Positions 41,043-50,357 of a stretch of 64,000 nucleotides of DNA are shown piece after piece. Position numbers and translations under genes: made by a program. The DNA comes from CAXBNB01 sp049115735 (GTDB taxonomy: Bacteria > Bacteroidota > Bacteroidia > Cytophagales > Cyclobacteriaceae): NCBI GenBank assembly GCA_049115735.1, contig JAGDZP010000010.1:1-64000 (forward strand), written 5' to 3'. How positions within the stretch are numbered: position 1 is the stretch's first letter; each line of letters opens with the position of its first letter. The notes below the pieces were generated by a model. The model was not told where the DNA came from and ran no database searches. It saw only the letters and a list, made by a program, of their open reading frames with translations.

Positions 41043-41939
41043 TTACAACTTCAACCTATAAAAAGCAGATACTTTAAACAACCAACCATCCTCGAATTCA
41101 GAGTTTAGCTCTGTGCGATCATCACCAAAATAAACTAGAGGCATACCGAATGAAACCTTTTCATCATACATTAGATATGTTCTTCCAATCGAGCGCCCAA
41201 AACCGAGTTGGATTTGCAGTCCGTTTTCCAGGCCATACTGAAAATAGGTGTACAAGTCTTTGGCACCTTTTGTTATATAACGCTCCGATTCTGTACCCAC
41301 AGGCGTATTTACATTAAAGCTCTTTATTTGTCCCTTAAAGTTGAGTCCAAAACGAACATCTTGTGCTACCGAATAATTGAAGTCCAGCGACAGTGGTAGT
41401 AATACATTGGCCTCAAACTTTTTATTCTCACTTAAGCGATAGAATCCAAAGAGTGGAACCATAAAAGGGCCGAACTGCTCGCTATTGGCATAGATGCCAA
41501 ATTTATAATTAAACTGCTCGGTTTTGTTATACTTCATTAGTACTACTCCACCCAGCTGATAATCACGACTGGCCACTTTTTCCAGGTCAGAAGAAATTTG
41601 GGGTAGGAGCATGTAGGTGCCGCTCCATTTATCATTGTGCTTTATGTTGACCCCAAGTTTTAGTGCCAGTCCCGTCATGTATTCTTCCGGGCGTCCGGCA
41701 TCAAATGAAGCCGAAACGTTTTCGTATGTTACACCGGTGAGCAACGCAAAGTTGTCATTGATGACTATTGGAAGAGTCAAATTTCCATTCATTTCACGTA
41801 GTACAGTTGAGGCTGTGCTAGCGGGAAACGGATTTGAAGGAGTAGTGGAGTAATCGAATCTGGCAAGGTCAATATAATCCTGAGCGGATACAATACTGGA
41901 CCAAACAGAGATTATAAAAATCAAATATATATTTTTCAA
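41043..41939 (-). CDS. DUF6268-like outer-membrane beta-barrel protein
   Basis: This 298-residue protein has a signal peptide (MKNIYLIFIISVWSSIVSAQ, cleavage after about residue 19). A series of alternating amphipathic strands follows: TLPIVINDNFALLTGVTYE, GLALKLGVNIKHNDKWSGTYML, QFNYKFGIYANSEQFGPFMV, VRFGLNFKGQIKSF, and a final aromatic residue (YRLKL). This is the look of a Bacteroidota outer-membrane barrel, and the blocks fit the DUF6268 group. Its function is unknown. It is isolated, convergent with dapD and separated from sdhB by 260 bases. Confidence 0.75.
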   Translation of the reverse strand: MKNIYLIFIISVWSSIVSAQDYIDLARFDYSTTPSNPFPASTASTVLREMNGNLTLPIVINDNFALLTGVTYENVSASFDAGRPEEYMTGLALKLGVNIKHNDKWSGTYMLLPQISSDLEKVASRDYQLGGVVLMKYNKTEQFNYKFGIYANSEQFGPFMVPLFGFYRLSENKKFEANVLLPLSLDFNYSVAQDVRFGLNFKGQIKSFNVNTPVGTESERYITKGAKDLYTYFQYGLENGLQIQLGFGRSIGRTYLMYDEKVSFGMPLVYFGDDRTELNSEFEDGWLFKVSAFYRLKL

Positions 41940-42199
41940 TGGTAGTAGTAGGTTTTGTAGTACTTAAAATCGTGGCGAAAGTAACAGAACTCTGCTAGAA
42001 CCGCAATGGTAAATAGGCTACAATAGGGAGATATTATCTAGAATTTCTGGTTGAAATTGACCAAGCAAGTTTTTCTTAATGGCTCACTGGTTTAAACGTA
42101 AAAGCCCGCTATTACTAACAGGTTTTGATTAATATTTTGATTTGAATTCATCCGAATCTTGAGAAAAAATAGCAACAACTCCGGGAATTGCAGTTGACT

Positions 42200-42961
42200 T
42201 TAACTAAAGCTACTCTTCAAGAATTCACGGTTCATTCTGGCGATGTTGTCCAGTGAGATCCCTTTAGGGCACTCAACTTCGCATGCTCCTGTGTTGGTAC
42301 AGGCACCAAAACCTTCTTCATCCATCTGGTTCACCATATTTTCTACACGTTCTTTTGCTTCTACCTGACCTTGAGGAAGAAGAGCAAACTGTGAAACTTT
42401 AGCAGAAACGAATAGCATAGCTGAAGCATTTTTGCAGGTAGCTACACAAGCTCCGCATCCTATGCATGTGGCAGCATCCATGGCTTCATCCGCATTGTGT
42501 TTGTTGATAGGAATGGCATTGGCATCCTGAGTGTTACCAGAAGTATTTACTCCGATAAATCCACCTGCGGACATTATCCTGTCAAAGGCTCCTCTATCCA
42601 CCATGAGGTCTTTGATCACTGGAAATGCTTTTGCGCGCCAAGGTTCAATGTATACGGTATCACCGTCTTTGAATTCCCGCATGTGAAGTTGGCAAGTAGT
42701 GATTTGTTCACCTGGTCCGTGAGCTTCACCATTGATAAATAATGAGCATGTACCACATATGCCCTCACGACAATCATGATCAAATGCAACAGGTTCGTCA
42801 CCTGAATCAATCAATTGTTCATTGAGAATATCCATCATTTCCAGGAAAGAGCTGTCAGGTGAAATATCTGATACCTGATAGGTTTCCATTTTACCCTTTT
42901 CCTGGCTATTTTTTTGTCTCCAAATTTTTAGAGTTAAGTTCAATCCTTGACTTGCTGACAT
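42200..42961 (-). CDS. sdhB: Succinate dehydrogenase/fumarate reductase iron-sulfur subunit
   Basis: This 253-residue electron-transfer subunit carries a [2Fe-2S] site in CREGICGTC (C64, C69, C72), with a fourth ligand near C90 (ITTC). Two ferredoxin-type sets follow in CIGCGACVATCKNAS and CTNTGACEVECPKGIS for the [4Fe-4S] and [3Fe-4S] clusters. It links SdhA to the quinone-reducing SdhC. It is the last gene of the sdhCAB operon, seven bases after sdhA. No strong terminator was seen downstream. Confidence 0.96.
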   Translation of the reverse strand: MSASQGLNLTLKIWRQKNSQEKGKMETYQVSDISPDSSFLEMMDILNEQLIDSGDEPVAFDHDCREGICGTCSLFINGEAHGPGEQITTCQLHMREFKDGDTVYIEPWRAKAFPVIKDLMVDRGAFDRIMSAGGFIGVNTSGNTQDANAIPINKHNADEAMDAATCIGCGACVATCKNASAMLFVSAKVSQFALLPQGQVEAKERVENMVNQMDEEGFGACTNTGACEVECPKGISLDNIARMNREFLKSSFS

Positions 42962-42968
42962 ATTTCTA

Positions 42969-44978
42969 TTATTTATAAGAACGAGTCTTCAATTCTATAT
43001 TTTCGTATTTCAATTCTTCTTTGTGTACTTCGGCATCAGAGGGCTCACCTTTGTATTCCCAGGCTGCTGCATAGGTAAAGTTTTTATCGTCTCTTACTGC
43101 TTCACCTTCTTCAGTTTGGTGTTCCTCGCGGAAGTGTCCACCACAAGATTCCTCTCTAAGCATTGCATCTCTCGCGAAAAGCTCACCTAGTTCAAGGAAG
43201 TCTGCCACACGTCCGGCTTTTTCCAATTCCTGATTCAAACTGTCCGCAGATCCCGGTACTGTAACATCCTTCCAGAATTCTTCCCTGATTTGTTTAATTT
43301 CTTCAATGGCTTCTTCCAGACCTTTTTTGTTTCTGGCCATACCCACTTTATTCCACATCACTTTTCCAAGTCTTTTGTGAAAGTGATCTACAGATTTGGT
43401 GCCTTTGTTATTGATAAAGAAGTCCATTTTCTCTTTCACGGATTTTTCGGCTTCTTCAAATTCTGCTAACTCAGTCGAAATAGCACCTGTTCTGATGTCA
43501 TCAGCCAAGTAATCCCCAATGGTATATGGCAACACAAAATAACCGTCAGCCAATCCCTGCATTAGAGCAGAAGCTCCCAATCGGTTAGCACCATGATCAG
43601 AGAAGTTAGCTTCGCCGATACAGTAGCAACCCGGAATAGTCGTCATTAGATTATAATCAACCCAAACACCACCCATGGTATAATGAACGGCAGGGTATAT
43701 TTTCATAGGGGTTTCGTATGGGTTGTCTGCAGTAATTTTCTCATACATCTGGAAAAGATTGCCGTACTTAGACTCTACAACAGCCTTTCCACGCTTTTTA
43801 ATTTCTGCATCTGACGCATCATGATGACCATGAATGTTAGCGTCTTCTTTACCATAACGCATGATTGCAGCACTAAAGTCAAGATAAACTGCTTCACCCG
43901 TTTCATTAGTTCCTACACCAAATCCAGCATCACATCTTTCCTTAGCAGCCCTTGAGGCTACATCCCTTGGAACCAGGTTGCCAAATGATGGATATCTTCT
44001 TTCCAAATAGTAGTCCCTGTCTTCTTCGGCTATATCTGTAGGCTTCATCTTACCAGCCCTGATCGCTTCTGCATCTTCTTTTTTAGCAGGTACCCAAATC
44101 CTTCCATCATTCCTCAAAGATTCAGACATCAGTGTCAGTTTGGACTGCTGATCACCATGCTGTGGAATACAGGTAGGGTGGATCTGTGTGAAACATGGGT
44201 TAGCAAAGAAGGCGCCTTTCTTGTGAATTTTCCATCCTGCTGATACATTTGATCCCATAGCGTTGGTAGATAGGAAGAAAACATTACCATATCCTCCGGA
44301 TGCGATTACTACAGCATGAGCGGAGTGTCTTTCTAATTCTCCGGTGACCAGATTACGAGCAATAATTCCTCTTGCTTTGCCATCCACGATGACAAGCTCC
44401 ATCATTTCATGACGGTTATACATATGGATTTTACCTTTCCCAATCTGACGAGACATGGCAGAGTAGCAACCTAACAATAGTTGTTGACCAGTCTGACCCT
44501 TAGCATAAAATGTTCTCGATACTTGTACACCACCGAAAGAACGGTTATCAAGTAATCCACCATAGTCTCTCGCGAAAGGCACACCTTGTGCCACGCACTG
44601 GTCAATGATGTTTGCAGATACTTCAGCCAAACGATAAACGTTTGCTTCTCTGGATCTGTAATCACCACCTTTCACCGTATCATAAAACAGACGGTGAGTA
44701 GAGTCTCCATCACCTTGATAGTTTTTTGCTGCATTGATACCACCTTGTGCCGCAATGGAGTGAGCACGCCTTGGAGAATCCTGATAGCAAAATGCTTTTA
44801 CGTTATATCCCAATTCAGCAAGGGTTGCCGCGGCTGAACCTCCTGCCAAACCTGTCCCAACTACGATCACATCAATCAATCGCTTATTGGCAGGGTTTAC
44901 AAGCCTGATATTGTTCTTATGATTGGTCCACTTATCCTTTATTGGACCTTCAGGTATTTTGGAATCTAATTTTGACAT
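42969..44978 (-). CDS. sdhA: Succinate dehydrogenase/fumarate reductase flavoprotein subunit
   Basis: This 669-residue catalytic subunit has the FAD-binding motif VVGTGLAGGSAAATLAELG (about 40-57), and the covalent FAD-attachment histidine in RRAHSIAAQGGINA (H73). The substrate-binding region contains HYTMGGVWVDYN. Later come GEANFSDHGANRLGASAL and the C-terminal LREESCGGHFREEHQTEEGEA. The longer form and SdhCAB gene set match type-B succinate:menaquinone oxidoreductases of Bacteroidota. It oxidises succinate to fumarate (or the reverse). It lies 12 bases after sdhC. Confidence 0.97.
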   Translation of the reverse strand: MSKLDSKIPEGPIKDKWTNHKNNIRLVNPANKRLIDVIVVGTGLAGGSAAATLAELGYNVKAFCYQDSPRRAHSIAAQGGINAAKNYQGDGDSTHRLFYDTVKGGDYRSREANVYRLAEVSANIIDQCVAQGVPFARDYGGLLDNRSFGGVQVSRTFYAKGQTGQQLLLGCYSAMSRQIGKGKIHMYNRHEMMELVIVDGKARGIIARNLVTGELERHSAHAVVIASGGYGNVFFLSTNAMGSNVSAGWKIHKKGAFFANPCFTQIHPTCIPQHGDQQSKLTLMSESLRNDGRIWVPAKKEDAEAIRAGKMKPTDIAEEDRDYYLERRYPSFGNLVPRDVASRAAKERCDAGFGVGTNETGEAVYLDFSAAIMRYGKEDANIHGHHDASDAEIKKRGKAVVESKYGNLFQMYEKITADNPYETPMKIYPAVHYTMGGVWVDYNLMTTIPGCYCIGEANFSDHGANRLGASALMQGLADGYFVLPYTIGDYLADDIRTGAISTELAEFEEAEKSVKEKMDFFINNKGTKSVDHFHKRLGKVMWNKVGMARNKKGLEEAIEEIKQIREEFWKDVTVPGSADSLNQELEKAGRVADFLELGELFARDAMLREESCGGHFREEHQTEEGEAVRDDKNFTYAAAWEYKGEPSDAEVHKEELKYENIELKTRSYK

Positions 44979-44990
44979 ACCTTAATATTC

Positions 44991-45665
44991 TTAATGTGCG
45001 TTCAAGTGATGAAAAATTGCGATAAAGACGAATCCCAGTGGAATTACAATGGCATATATTTTACCAAGCTTTACAATCAAAGGAGTGTATTTGCTATGTC
45101 GGGCTCCCATTGACTGAAAGGCCGACTGAAAACCGTGAAGCAGGTGTAAGGCAAGGAATACAAATGAAATTATATACAATCCCACTCGAACTGGACTTTC
45201 AAATTTATGTACCAGTTCTTCATGATATCTGTTAGGCATCTCTGGAGAGAATTCAACATATTTATAAACGATTTCAGGAATCCAGAAGTCGTAGAAGTGC
45301 AATCCGATGAAAGCAAGAATTGTAGCTCCAGAGAAAATCATATTTCTGGATACCCAGCTTGAGTTAGCTTCTCCTTTACTCATTGCGTATTTTACCTCCC
45401 TGGAATTCTTATTTTTTATCTCTAAGACAAAACCCATTACAAAATGAAACACAACTGCGAATATTAAGATTGGCTGCATTAGAAACTGTATCAGTGGATT
45501 CACTCCCATAAAGTGGGATATCTCGTTGAACAATTCCGGGCTAAACACCGAAGTTAAGTTGATTGCAAAGTGTTGCAGTAGGAAAATCAGCAGGAATAAT
45601 GCTGAAAGTGCCATGGCGAATTTACGACCGATGGAGCTTCTAAAGAATTGTGTAAACCAACTCAT
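44991..45665 (-). CDS. sdhC: Succinate dehydrogenase cytochrome b558 subunit
   Basis: This 224-residue membrane anchor has five hydrophobic helices. Helix-bounded histidines are visible in FLLQHFAINL, VVFHFVMGFVLE, GLHFYDFWIP and LALHLLHGFQSAFQSMG, the expected ligands of two hemes b in type-B enzymes. It passes electrons to menaquinone at the inner membrane. It is first in the sdhCAB operon, with a good Bacteroidota promoter 47-77 bases upstream. Confidence 0.95.
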   Translation of the reverse strand: MSWFTQFFRSSIGRKFAMALSALFLLIFLLQHFAINLTSVFSPELFNEISHFMGVNPLIQFLMQPILIFAVVFHFVMGFVLEIKNKNSREVKYAMSKGEANSSWVSRNMIFSGATILAFIGLHFYDFWIPEIVYKYVEFSPEMPNRYHEELVHKFESPVRVGLYIISFVFLALHLLHGFQSAFQSMGARHSKYTPLIVKLGKIYAIVIPLGFVFIAIFHHLNAH

Positions 45666-45711
45666 ATTTTATATGTAAATAGGTGATTTTTATAATTAAA
45701 ATTTAGGAAGG

Positions 45712-45742
45712 CAAAGATACTGTTGGAACAATTAGTAAGCAA
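45712..45742 (-). promoter_or_regulatory. Promoter of sdhCAB
   Basis: On the minus strand, TATCTTTG (45719-45712) matches the Bacteroidota -7 consensus TAnnTTTG exactly, and a TTG -33 element (45742-45740) lies 20 bases upstream. Transcription would start near 45705, about 40 bases before the sdhC start. Confidence 0.65.
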
Positions 45743-46039
45743 TTCGTTTGATAAATTTATAAGTCATCTTTGTTCCTATTGAAAAATTTTGATAGAGCTT
45801 GATGGAATAATTTCATTCTTTTAATTTGCCAGCAGAACATGAACATCTCAAATATTAAGATTTTTTGCTTTGTCTCAAATGTTCAGAGTGATTTGATCAA
45901 CTCAATTCAACCGGTATGATTTTTCCCGAAAAAGGAATTGTTGTAATAATTAAATGTTAAGATTTAGATTGTACATTTGGGGTGATTGATAAGTCAATTG
46001 TTAAAAGGGTGGTTTTGAGAAGAAATAGGAATACAATAA
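45743..46039. other. Divergent intergenic region between sdhC and the T9SS protein gene
   Basis: Beyond the sdhC promoter, the only signal seen is TACATTTG at 45972-45979, a -7-type element about 60 bases before the ATG at 46040. No RNA gene, repeat or open frame of note was seen. Confidence 0.4.
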
Positions 46040-48940
46040 ATGATCAATATTAGAAAAAAGGGGATTCTTCTGATCTTAAGCGTACTGTTCTTGGCCATAA
46101 GTTTCAAGACTTACGCCACACACATACGAGCTGGGGAGATCGTAGCGACCAGGGTTTCTACCACCAGCCTTACTTATAAGTTTTCGATTATAGGTTATAC
46201 AGATACGGGTTCCACTGTCATCTTTGGAGGTGGTGATATTGATTTTGGTGATGGTACTGTCATCAACATAGAAGAGGGCTCAGAATTCTTTATCAGAGAA
46301 GAATTAGTAGATGCTGAAAAGCTTATTGCTTTCAACGTGTTTGAAATAGAACACACCTTTCAGGCTCCTGGCGCCTATGTGATTCGCTTTAATGAAAAGA
46401 ACAGAAATGCCGGAATATTGAATATGTCAAATTCCGTCGACACACCATTCTATGTAGAGACAAGAATCCTTATTGACCCTTTTCTTGGTTCAAACAATAC
46501 CCCAATATTTCTTGTGCCTCCGGTAGATGAAGGTGCCGTGGGAGTACAGTTTATTCACAATGCAGGTGCATTTGATTTGGATGGAGATAGCTTGTCATAC
46601 AAACTTGTTGTTCCTAAGCAATTCAAGGATCGAGAGGTAGACGAATATGTTGATCCAAACGATCCGAAATTCTATCCCAATTATGCCCAAGGCAATGAAG
46701 ATCAAAATGCTCCACCGAAATTTGAAATTGATCCTATAACAGGTGATTTGGTCTGGGATTCTCCCGGCACTATGGGTGAATACAATGTGGCCTTCATAGT
46801 GGAGGAGTGGCGTTTGGTGCTTGGACAGTGGTTCAACCTTGGTTATGTGACCAGAGATATGCAGATCATTATTGAAGAAACTGACAATGCACGACCGGAG
46901 ATCATTATTCCGGGTCCCTTATGTGTTGAGGCTGGTACTTTCATTTCAGAAATAGTCATAGGTGTGGATCAGGATGGTCATCAGGTTAGGTTAGAGGCAT
47001 TTGGTGGACCGTTTGAATTCACCACCGATCCGGCAAAATTTACTCCGATCCCTTCAGGTGCAGACTTTGCCAATCAGCCACGCCAAGGCTTGTTTGAATG
47101 GCAGACTGACTGTCAGCATGTGAGGAAAAGATCTTATGATGTGCAATTTAAGGTGACGGACAATCCACCATTGGGACCAAAGCTTGTAGACTTTGCCACA
47201 CTCCCCATTACGGTGTATGCGCCACCACCACAGGGGTTGACTGTAGACATTGAGACGGGTAGGTCAATCAGACTAAATTGGGATAAGTACAGTTGTGGTA
47301 CTGCCGACAAGATGCAAATCTGGAGACGTGTGGACAACTACAATTTTAACCCTGATGGATGTAATTTGGGAATCCCTGAAAATTCAGGATATGAATTAAT
47401 AGCTACCGTAGATAGCATCAAATATGTAGATGCAAATCAAAACGTATTTTATAACAATACCTTTTTGGATGATAACAATGGAGAAGGCCTAGCGCCTGGA
47501 GCGAACTACTGTTATCGCATCGTGGCTATCTTTCCTGAACCAGCCGGAGGTGAAAGCGTTGTTTCAGATGAAGTGTGTAACATAATCCTTGCTGATGCTC
47601 CTGTGACCGTGAATGTAGATGTGACAAGGACAGACAGAACAAACGGAGAAATTTTGGTGAGATGGTTGGAGCCTTTTGAGATTAACCCGGTGCAATTTCC
47701 ACCTCCTTATAAGTACAGAGTGTTTAGGTCGGAGGGATTCAATGGCAATCAAAACGAAGTTGAAGTTGCTTTTATTGATGATTTTGAGGTTGTAGATAAG
47801 GGATTGAATACAGTGGATTTAGTATATAACTATAGGGTTGACCTGTATAATAACAACGGTACTTCATTTGTAGATTCTTCAAGTCCGGCTTCATCCGTTC
47901 GATTGGAATTGGAGCCAGGTCTCAATTCCATTCAGCTCTTCTGGGAGGCACAGGTGCCTTGGTCTATTTCCGTGCAGGACTTTCCTATGCACGATATTTA
48001 TAGAGATAGGGTAGATCCTGACAATCCAGATATTCTTATGCTGATCGGTCAGGCAGAGGTAACTGAGGGTGGTTTGAAGTTCTTTGATGATGGCGATTTT
48101 AATGGTGTGCCATTAGATGAGAATTTCGATTACTGCTATTATGTAGAAACTAAGGGAAGTTATGGAAACCCTCAGATAGCAGAACCACTATTGAATAAGT
48201 CTCAGGTTGTCTGTGCAGAACCAAATGATATGGATCCGCCTTGTACTCCGATCAGCTTTAGCATCAACGAAGGCAAGGTCTGTGAGGAATTGGTAATGGA
48301 TAGAGGCTGTTTTGTAAACGATTTTTCAAACCTATTGAGTTGGGAGCTTGATTTTAGCGCTGAATGTGAAGATGATATTGACCATTTTGAAATATTCTAT
48401 TCCGTTGATGGTGTTGAACCCTTTGAATTGGTAGGTACAAAGAGCACTAGTGGCGGAAATGAATTTGAACATGCCGGCCTAAATTCATTTAAGGGATATT
48501 ACTACATTATCTCCAGGGACAGGTCAGATAATCCAAGTACTCCATCCGATACGATATCTTTCGACAACTGCCCTAATTTCAAATTGCCAAATGTATTCAC
48601 TCCTAATAAGGACACTCACAATGATGTGTTTTCACCACTCATTGACAATGTTCAGGGCAATAGAATACCTAATTTCGATTTGTCTCAGTGCCCCAGATTT
48701 GTAGAAGCTGTGGACTTCCGAGTGTTCGATAGAAATGGCGGATTAGTTTTTGCCTTTGATTCGGGAGAAGGGGCGGAAGGAAACCTGAATGGCGTCCTCA
48801 TCAATTGGGATGGCAAGACGAATACTGGCATTGAATTGCCCTCAGGGGTTTACTATTATACCGCTGAAGTTACATTTGATGTGTTGGATCAATCCAATGC
48901 AAATCAGATCTTTAACGGATGGGTACAGCTTCTTCGATAG
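46040..48940 (+). CDS. T9SS type B sorting-domain protein (gliding motility-associated C-terminal domain)
   Basis: This 966-residue secreted protein has a signal peptide (MINIRKKGILLILSVLFLAI, ending near TYA). It has cadherin/PKD-like regions (EDQNAPPKFEIDPITGDLVW near 230) and fibronectin-III-like repeats (ITVYAPPPQGLTVDI, YCYRIVAIFPEP). The C-terminal domain begins PNVFTPNKDTHNDVFSPLI and ends VFDRNGGLVF...WDGKTNTGIELPSGVYYYT, the type B signal that sends proteins through the type IX system to the cell surface. The ligand is unknown; adhesion or surface structure is likely. Confidence 0.92.
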   Translation: MINIRKKGILLILSVLFLAISFKTYATHIRAGEIVATRVSTTSLTYKFSIIGYTDTGSTVIFGGGDIDFGDGTVINIEEGSEFFIREELVDAEKLIAFNVFEIEHTFQAPGAYVIRFNEKNRNAGILNMSNSVDTPFYVETRILIDPFLGSNNTPIFLVPPVDEGAVGVQFIHNAGAFDLDGDSLSYKLVVPKQFKDREVDEYVDPNDPKFYPNYAQGNEDQNAPPKFEIDPITGDLVWDSPGTMGEYNVAFIVEEWRLVLGQWFNLGYVTRDMQIIIEETDNARPEIIIPGPLCVEAGTFISEIVIGVDQDGHQVRLEAFGGPFEFTTDPAKFTPIPSGADFANQPRQGLFEWQTDCQHVRKRSYDVQFKVTDNPPLGPKLVDFATLPITVYAPPPQGLTVDIETGRSIRLNWDKYSCGTADKMQIWRRVDNYNFNPDGCNLGIPENSGYELIATVDSIKYVDANQNVFYNNTFLDDNNGEGLAPGANYCYRIVAIFPEPAGGESVVSDEVCNIILADAPVTVNVDVTRTDRTNGEILVRWLEPFEINPVQFPPPYKYRVFRSEGFNGNQNEVEVAFIDDFEVVDKGLNTVDLVYNYRVDLYNNNGTSFVDSSSPASSVRLELEPGLNSIQLFWEAQVPWSISVQDFPMHDIYRDRVDPDNPDILMLIGQAEVTEGGLKFFDDGDFNGVPLDENFDYCYYVETKGSYGNPQIAEPLLNKSQVVCAEPNDMDPPCTPISFSINEGKVCEELVMDRGCFVNDFSNLLSWELDFSAECEDDIDHFEIFYSVDGVEPFELVGTKSTSGGNEFEHAGLNSFKGYYYIISRDRSDNPSTPSDTISFDNCPNFKLPNVFTPNKDTHNDVFSPLIDNVQGNRIPNFDLSQCPRFVEAVDFRVFDRNGGLVFAFDSGEGAEGNLNGVLINWDGKTNTGIELPSGVYYYTAEVTFDVLDQSNANQIFNGWVQLLR

Positions 48941-49344
48941 TGCCCAAACAACCTGTTGTGCTTTATGATGGAGTGTGCAATTTCTGTAACAGCTCGGTTA
49001 ATTTTATCCTAAGGCATGAGAAAACATCTGAGCTTCAGTTTGCCGCATTGCAATCAGAATATGGTCAAAAATTGTTGGCAGAGCATGACGAAAAAGTCCA
49101 GGATTACGACAGTATTATTTTGTTGGATGAGAACGGCTTAAGCAAGAAAAGCAAAGCTGCTTTCAAGATAGCTAAGTCCCTCAAGGCTCCCTGGAGCTAT
49201 CTTTCCATCTTTCGATTCCTACCTCGATTTATCGCAGATTTTTTCTACGATCTAATTGCGCAAAACAGGTACAGGATATTTGGAAAGACCGATGCTTGTA
49301 TGGTGCCTACTGCTGATATTCGCAGCAGGTTTTTAGGTGTGTAG
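48919..49344 (+). CDS. Thiol-disulfide oxidoreductase DCC family protein (DUF393)
   Basis: This 141-residue protein (from ATG 48919, or 134 from GTG 48940) opens with VVLYDGVCNFCNSSVNFIL, the D-x-x-C-x-x-C motif (C20, C23) that names the DCC family. Later FLPRFIADFFYDLIAQNRYRIFG matches the conserved C-terminal helix. The fold is thioredoxin-like but the reaction is not established. The ATG start would overlap the upstream T9SS gene by 22 bases. The GTG start overlaps it by one base, so translation coupling is likely either way. Confidence 0.92.
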   Translation: MGTASSIVPKQPVVLYDGVCNFCNSSVNFILRHEKTSELQFAALQSEYGQKLLAEHDEKVQDYDSIILLDENGLSKKSKAAFKIAKSLKAPWSYLSIFRFLPRFIADFFYDLIAQNRYRIFGKTDACMVPTADIRSRFLGV

Positions 49345-49403
49345 TAATACTCTATATCAGCAGACTAATTTCTTGTTTTGTGTTTGAATTTTGCACCTGC
49401 AAA

Positions 49404-49435
49404 TTGTTAATTCAATAGTATCTAACTTAAGTTTG
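49404..49435 (+). promoter_or_regulatory. Candidate fabD promoter
   Basis: TTG (49404-49406) and TAAGTTTG (49428-49435, exact TAnnTTTG) are 21 bases apart. Transcription would begin near 49442, giving a 25-base leader before the ATG at 49467. Confidence 0.5.
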
Positions 49436-49466
49436 CAATTTTTGAAATCAACTAAACTTTAGAAAT

Positions 49467-50339
49467 ATGCAGGCATACGTTTTTCCAGGTCAGGGCGCAC
49501 AGTTCACAGGAATGGGTAAGGATTTATACGATGATAGTGACAAAGCAAAGTCGTTATTTAAAGAAGCAGACGATACCCTGGGATTCGAACTGTCGAAGGT
49601 CATGTTTGAAGGCCGTGCGGATGAACAGAAACAAACCAATGTAACACAGCCTGCGGTTTTTTTGCATTCTGTGGCAGCAGCCTTGGTGGCTGATAATTTC
49701 AAACCTGATATGGTAGCAGGACACTCACTTGGAGAGCTTTCTGCCTTAGTAGCCAATCAAACATTGACATTTAAGGATGGTTTGGTTTTGGTTTCAAAAA
49801 GAGCTTCAGCCATGCAAAAGGCTTGTGAACAAAATCCATCAACAATGGCGGCCATTCTTGGGCTGGAAGATCAAATAGTGGAAGACATATGCAATTCGAT
49901 TGATGATGTGGTTGTTGCAGCAAATTACAACTGTCCTGGTCAGTTGGTGATATCAGGATCAAATGCCGGGATAGAAACTGCTTGTGAAAAAATGAAAGAA
50001 GCTGGTGCAAAGAGGGCATTGCCCCTTCCTGTAGGGGGAGCGTTCCATTCACCATTGATGGAGCCTGCAAGGCAGGAATTGGCAGAGGCTATTGAAAATA
50101 CCAAATTCAGCAATCCTCTCTGTCCTGTTTATCAAAACTTTGATGCAAAAGCGCATATGGATGTAGCTGAAATCAAATCCAATCTGATTGCGCAATTGAC
50201 AGCCCCGGTGCGATGGACGCAATCTGTACAAGCCATGGTTGCAGATGGTGCTACAGATTTTATCGAATGTGGCCCAGGTAAAGTACTACAAGGTCTGGTG
50301 AAGAAAATTCATCGTGAATCCAATGTGATGGCCATATAG
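49467..50339 (+). CDS. fabD: Malonyl-CoA:ACP S-malonyltransferase
   Basis: This 290-residue enzyme moves malonyl from CoA to acyl carrier protein to start fatty-acid elongation. It starts with MQAYVFPGQGAQFTGMG as in FabD. The catalytic serine is S87 in AGHSLGELSALV and the histidine is H194 in GGAFHSPLM. QPAVFLHSV before the nucleophile and FIECGPGKVLQGL near the end are also typical. It has its own likely promoter. The PagL-like deacylase gene starts 18 bases downstream. Confidence 0.97.
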   Translation: MQAYVFPGQGAQFTGMGKDLYDDSDKAKSLFKEADDTLGFELSKVMFEGRADEQKQTNVTQPAVFLHSVAAALVADNFKPDMVAGHSLGELSALVANQTLTFKDGLVLVSKRASAMQKACEQNPSTMAAILGLEDQIVEDICNSIDDVVVAANYNCPGQLVISGSNAGIETACEKMKEAGAKRALPLPVGGAFHSPLMEPARQELAEAIENTKFSNPLCPVYQNFDAKAHMDVAEIKSNLIAQLTAPVRWTQSVQAMVADGATDFIECGPGKVLQGLVKKIHRESNVMAI

Positions 50340-50357
50340 GCCTTTCATCAGCCGATT

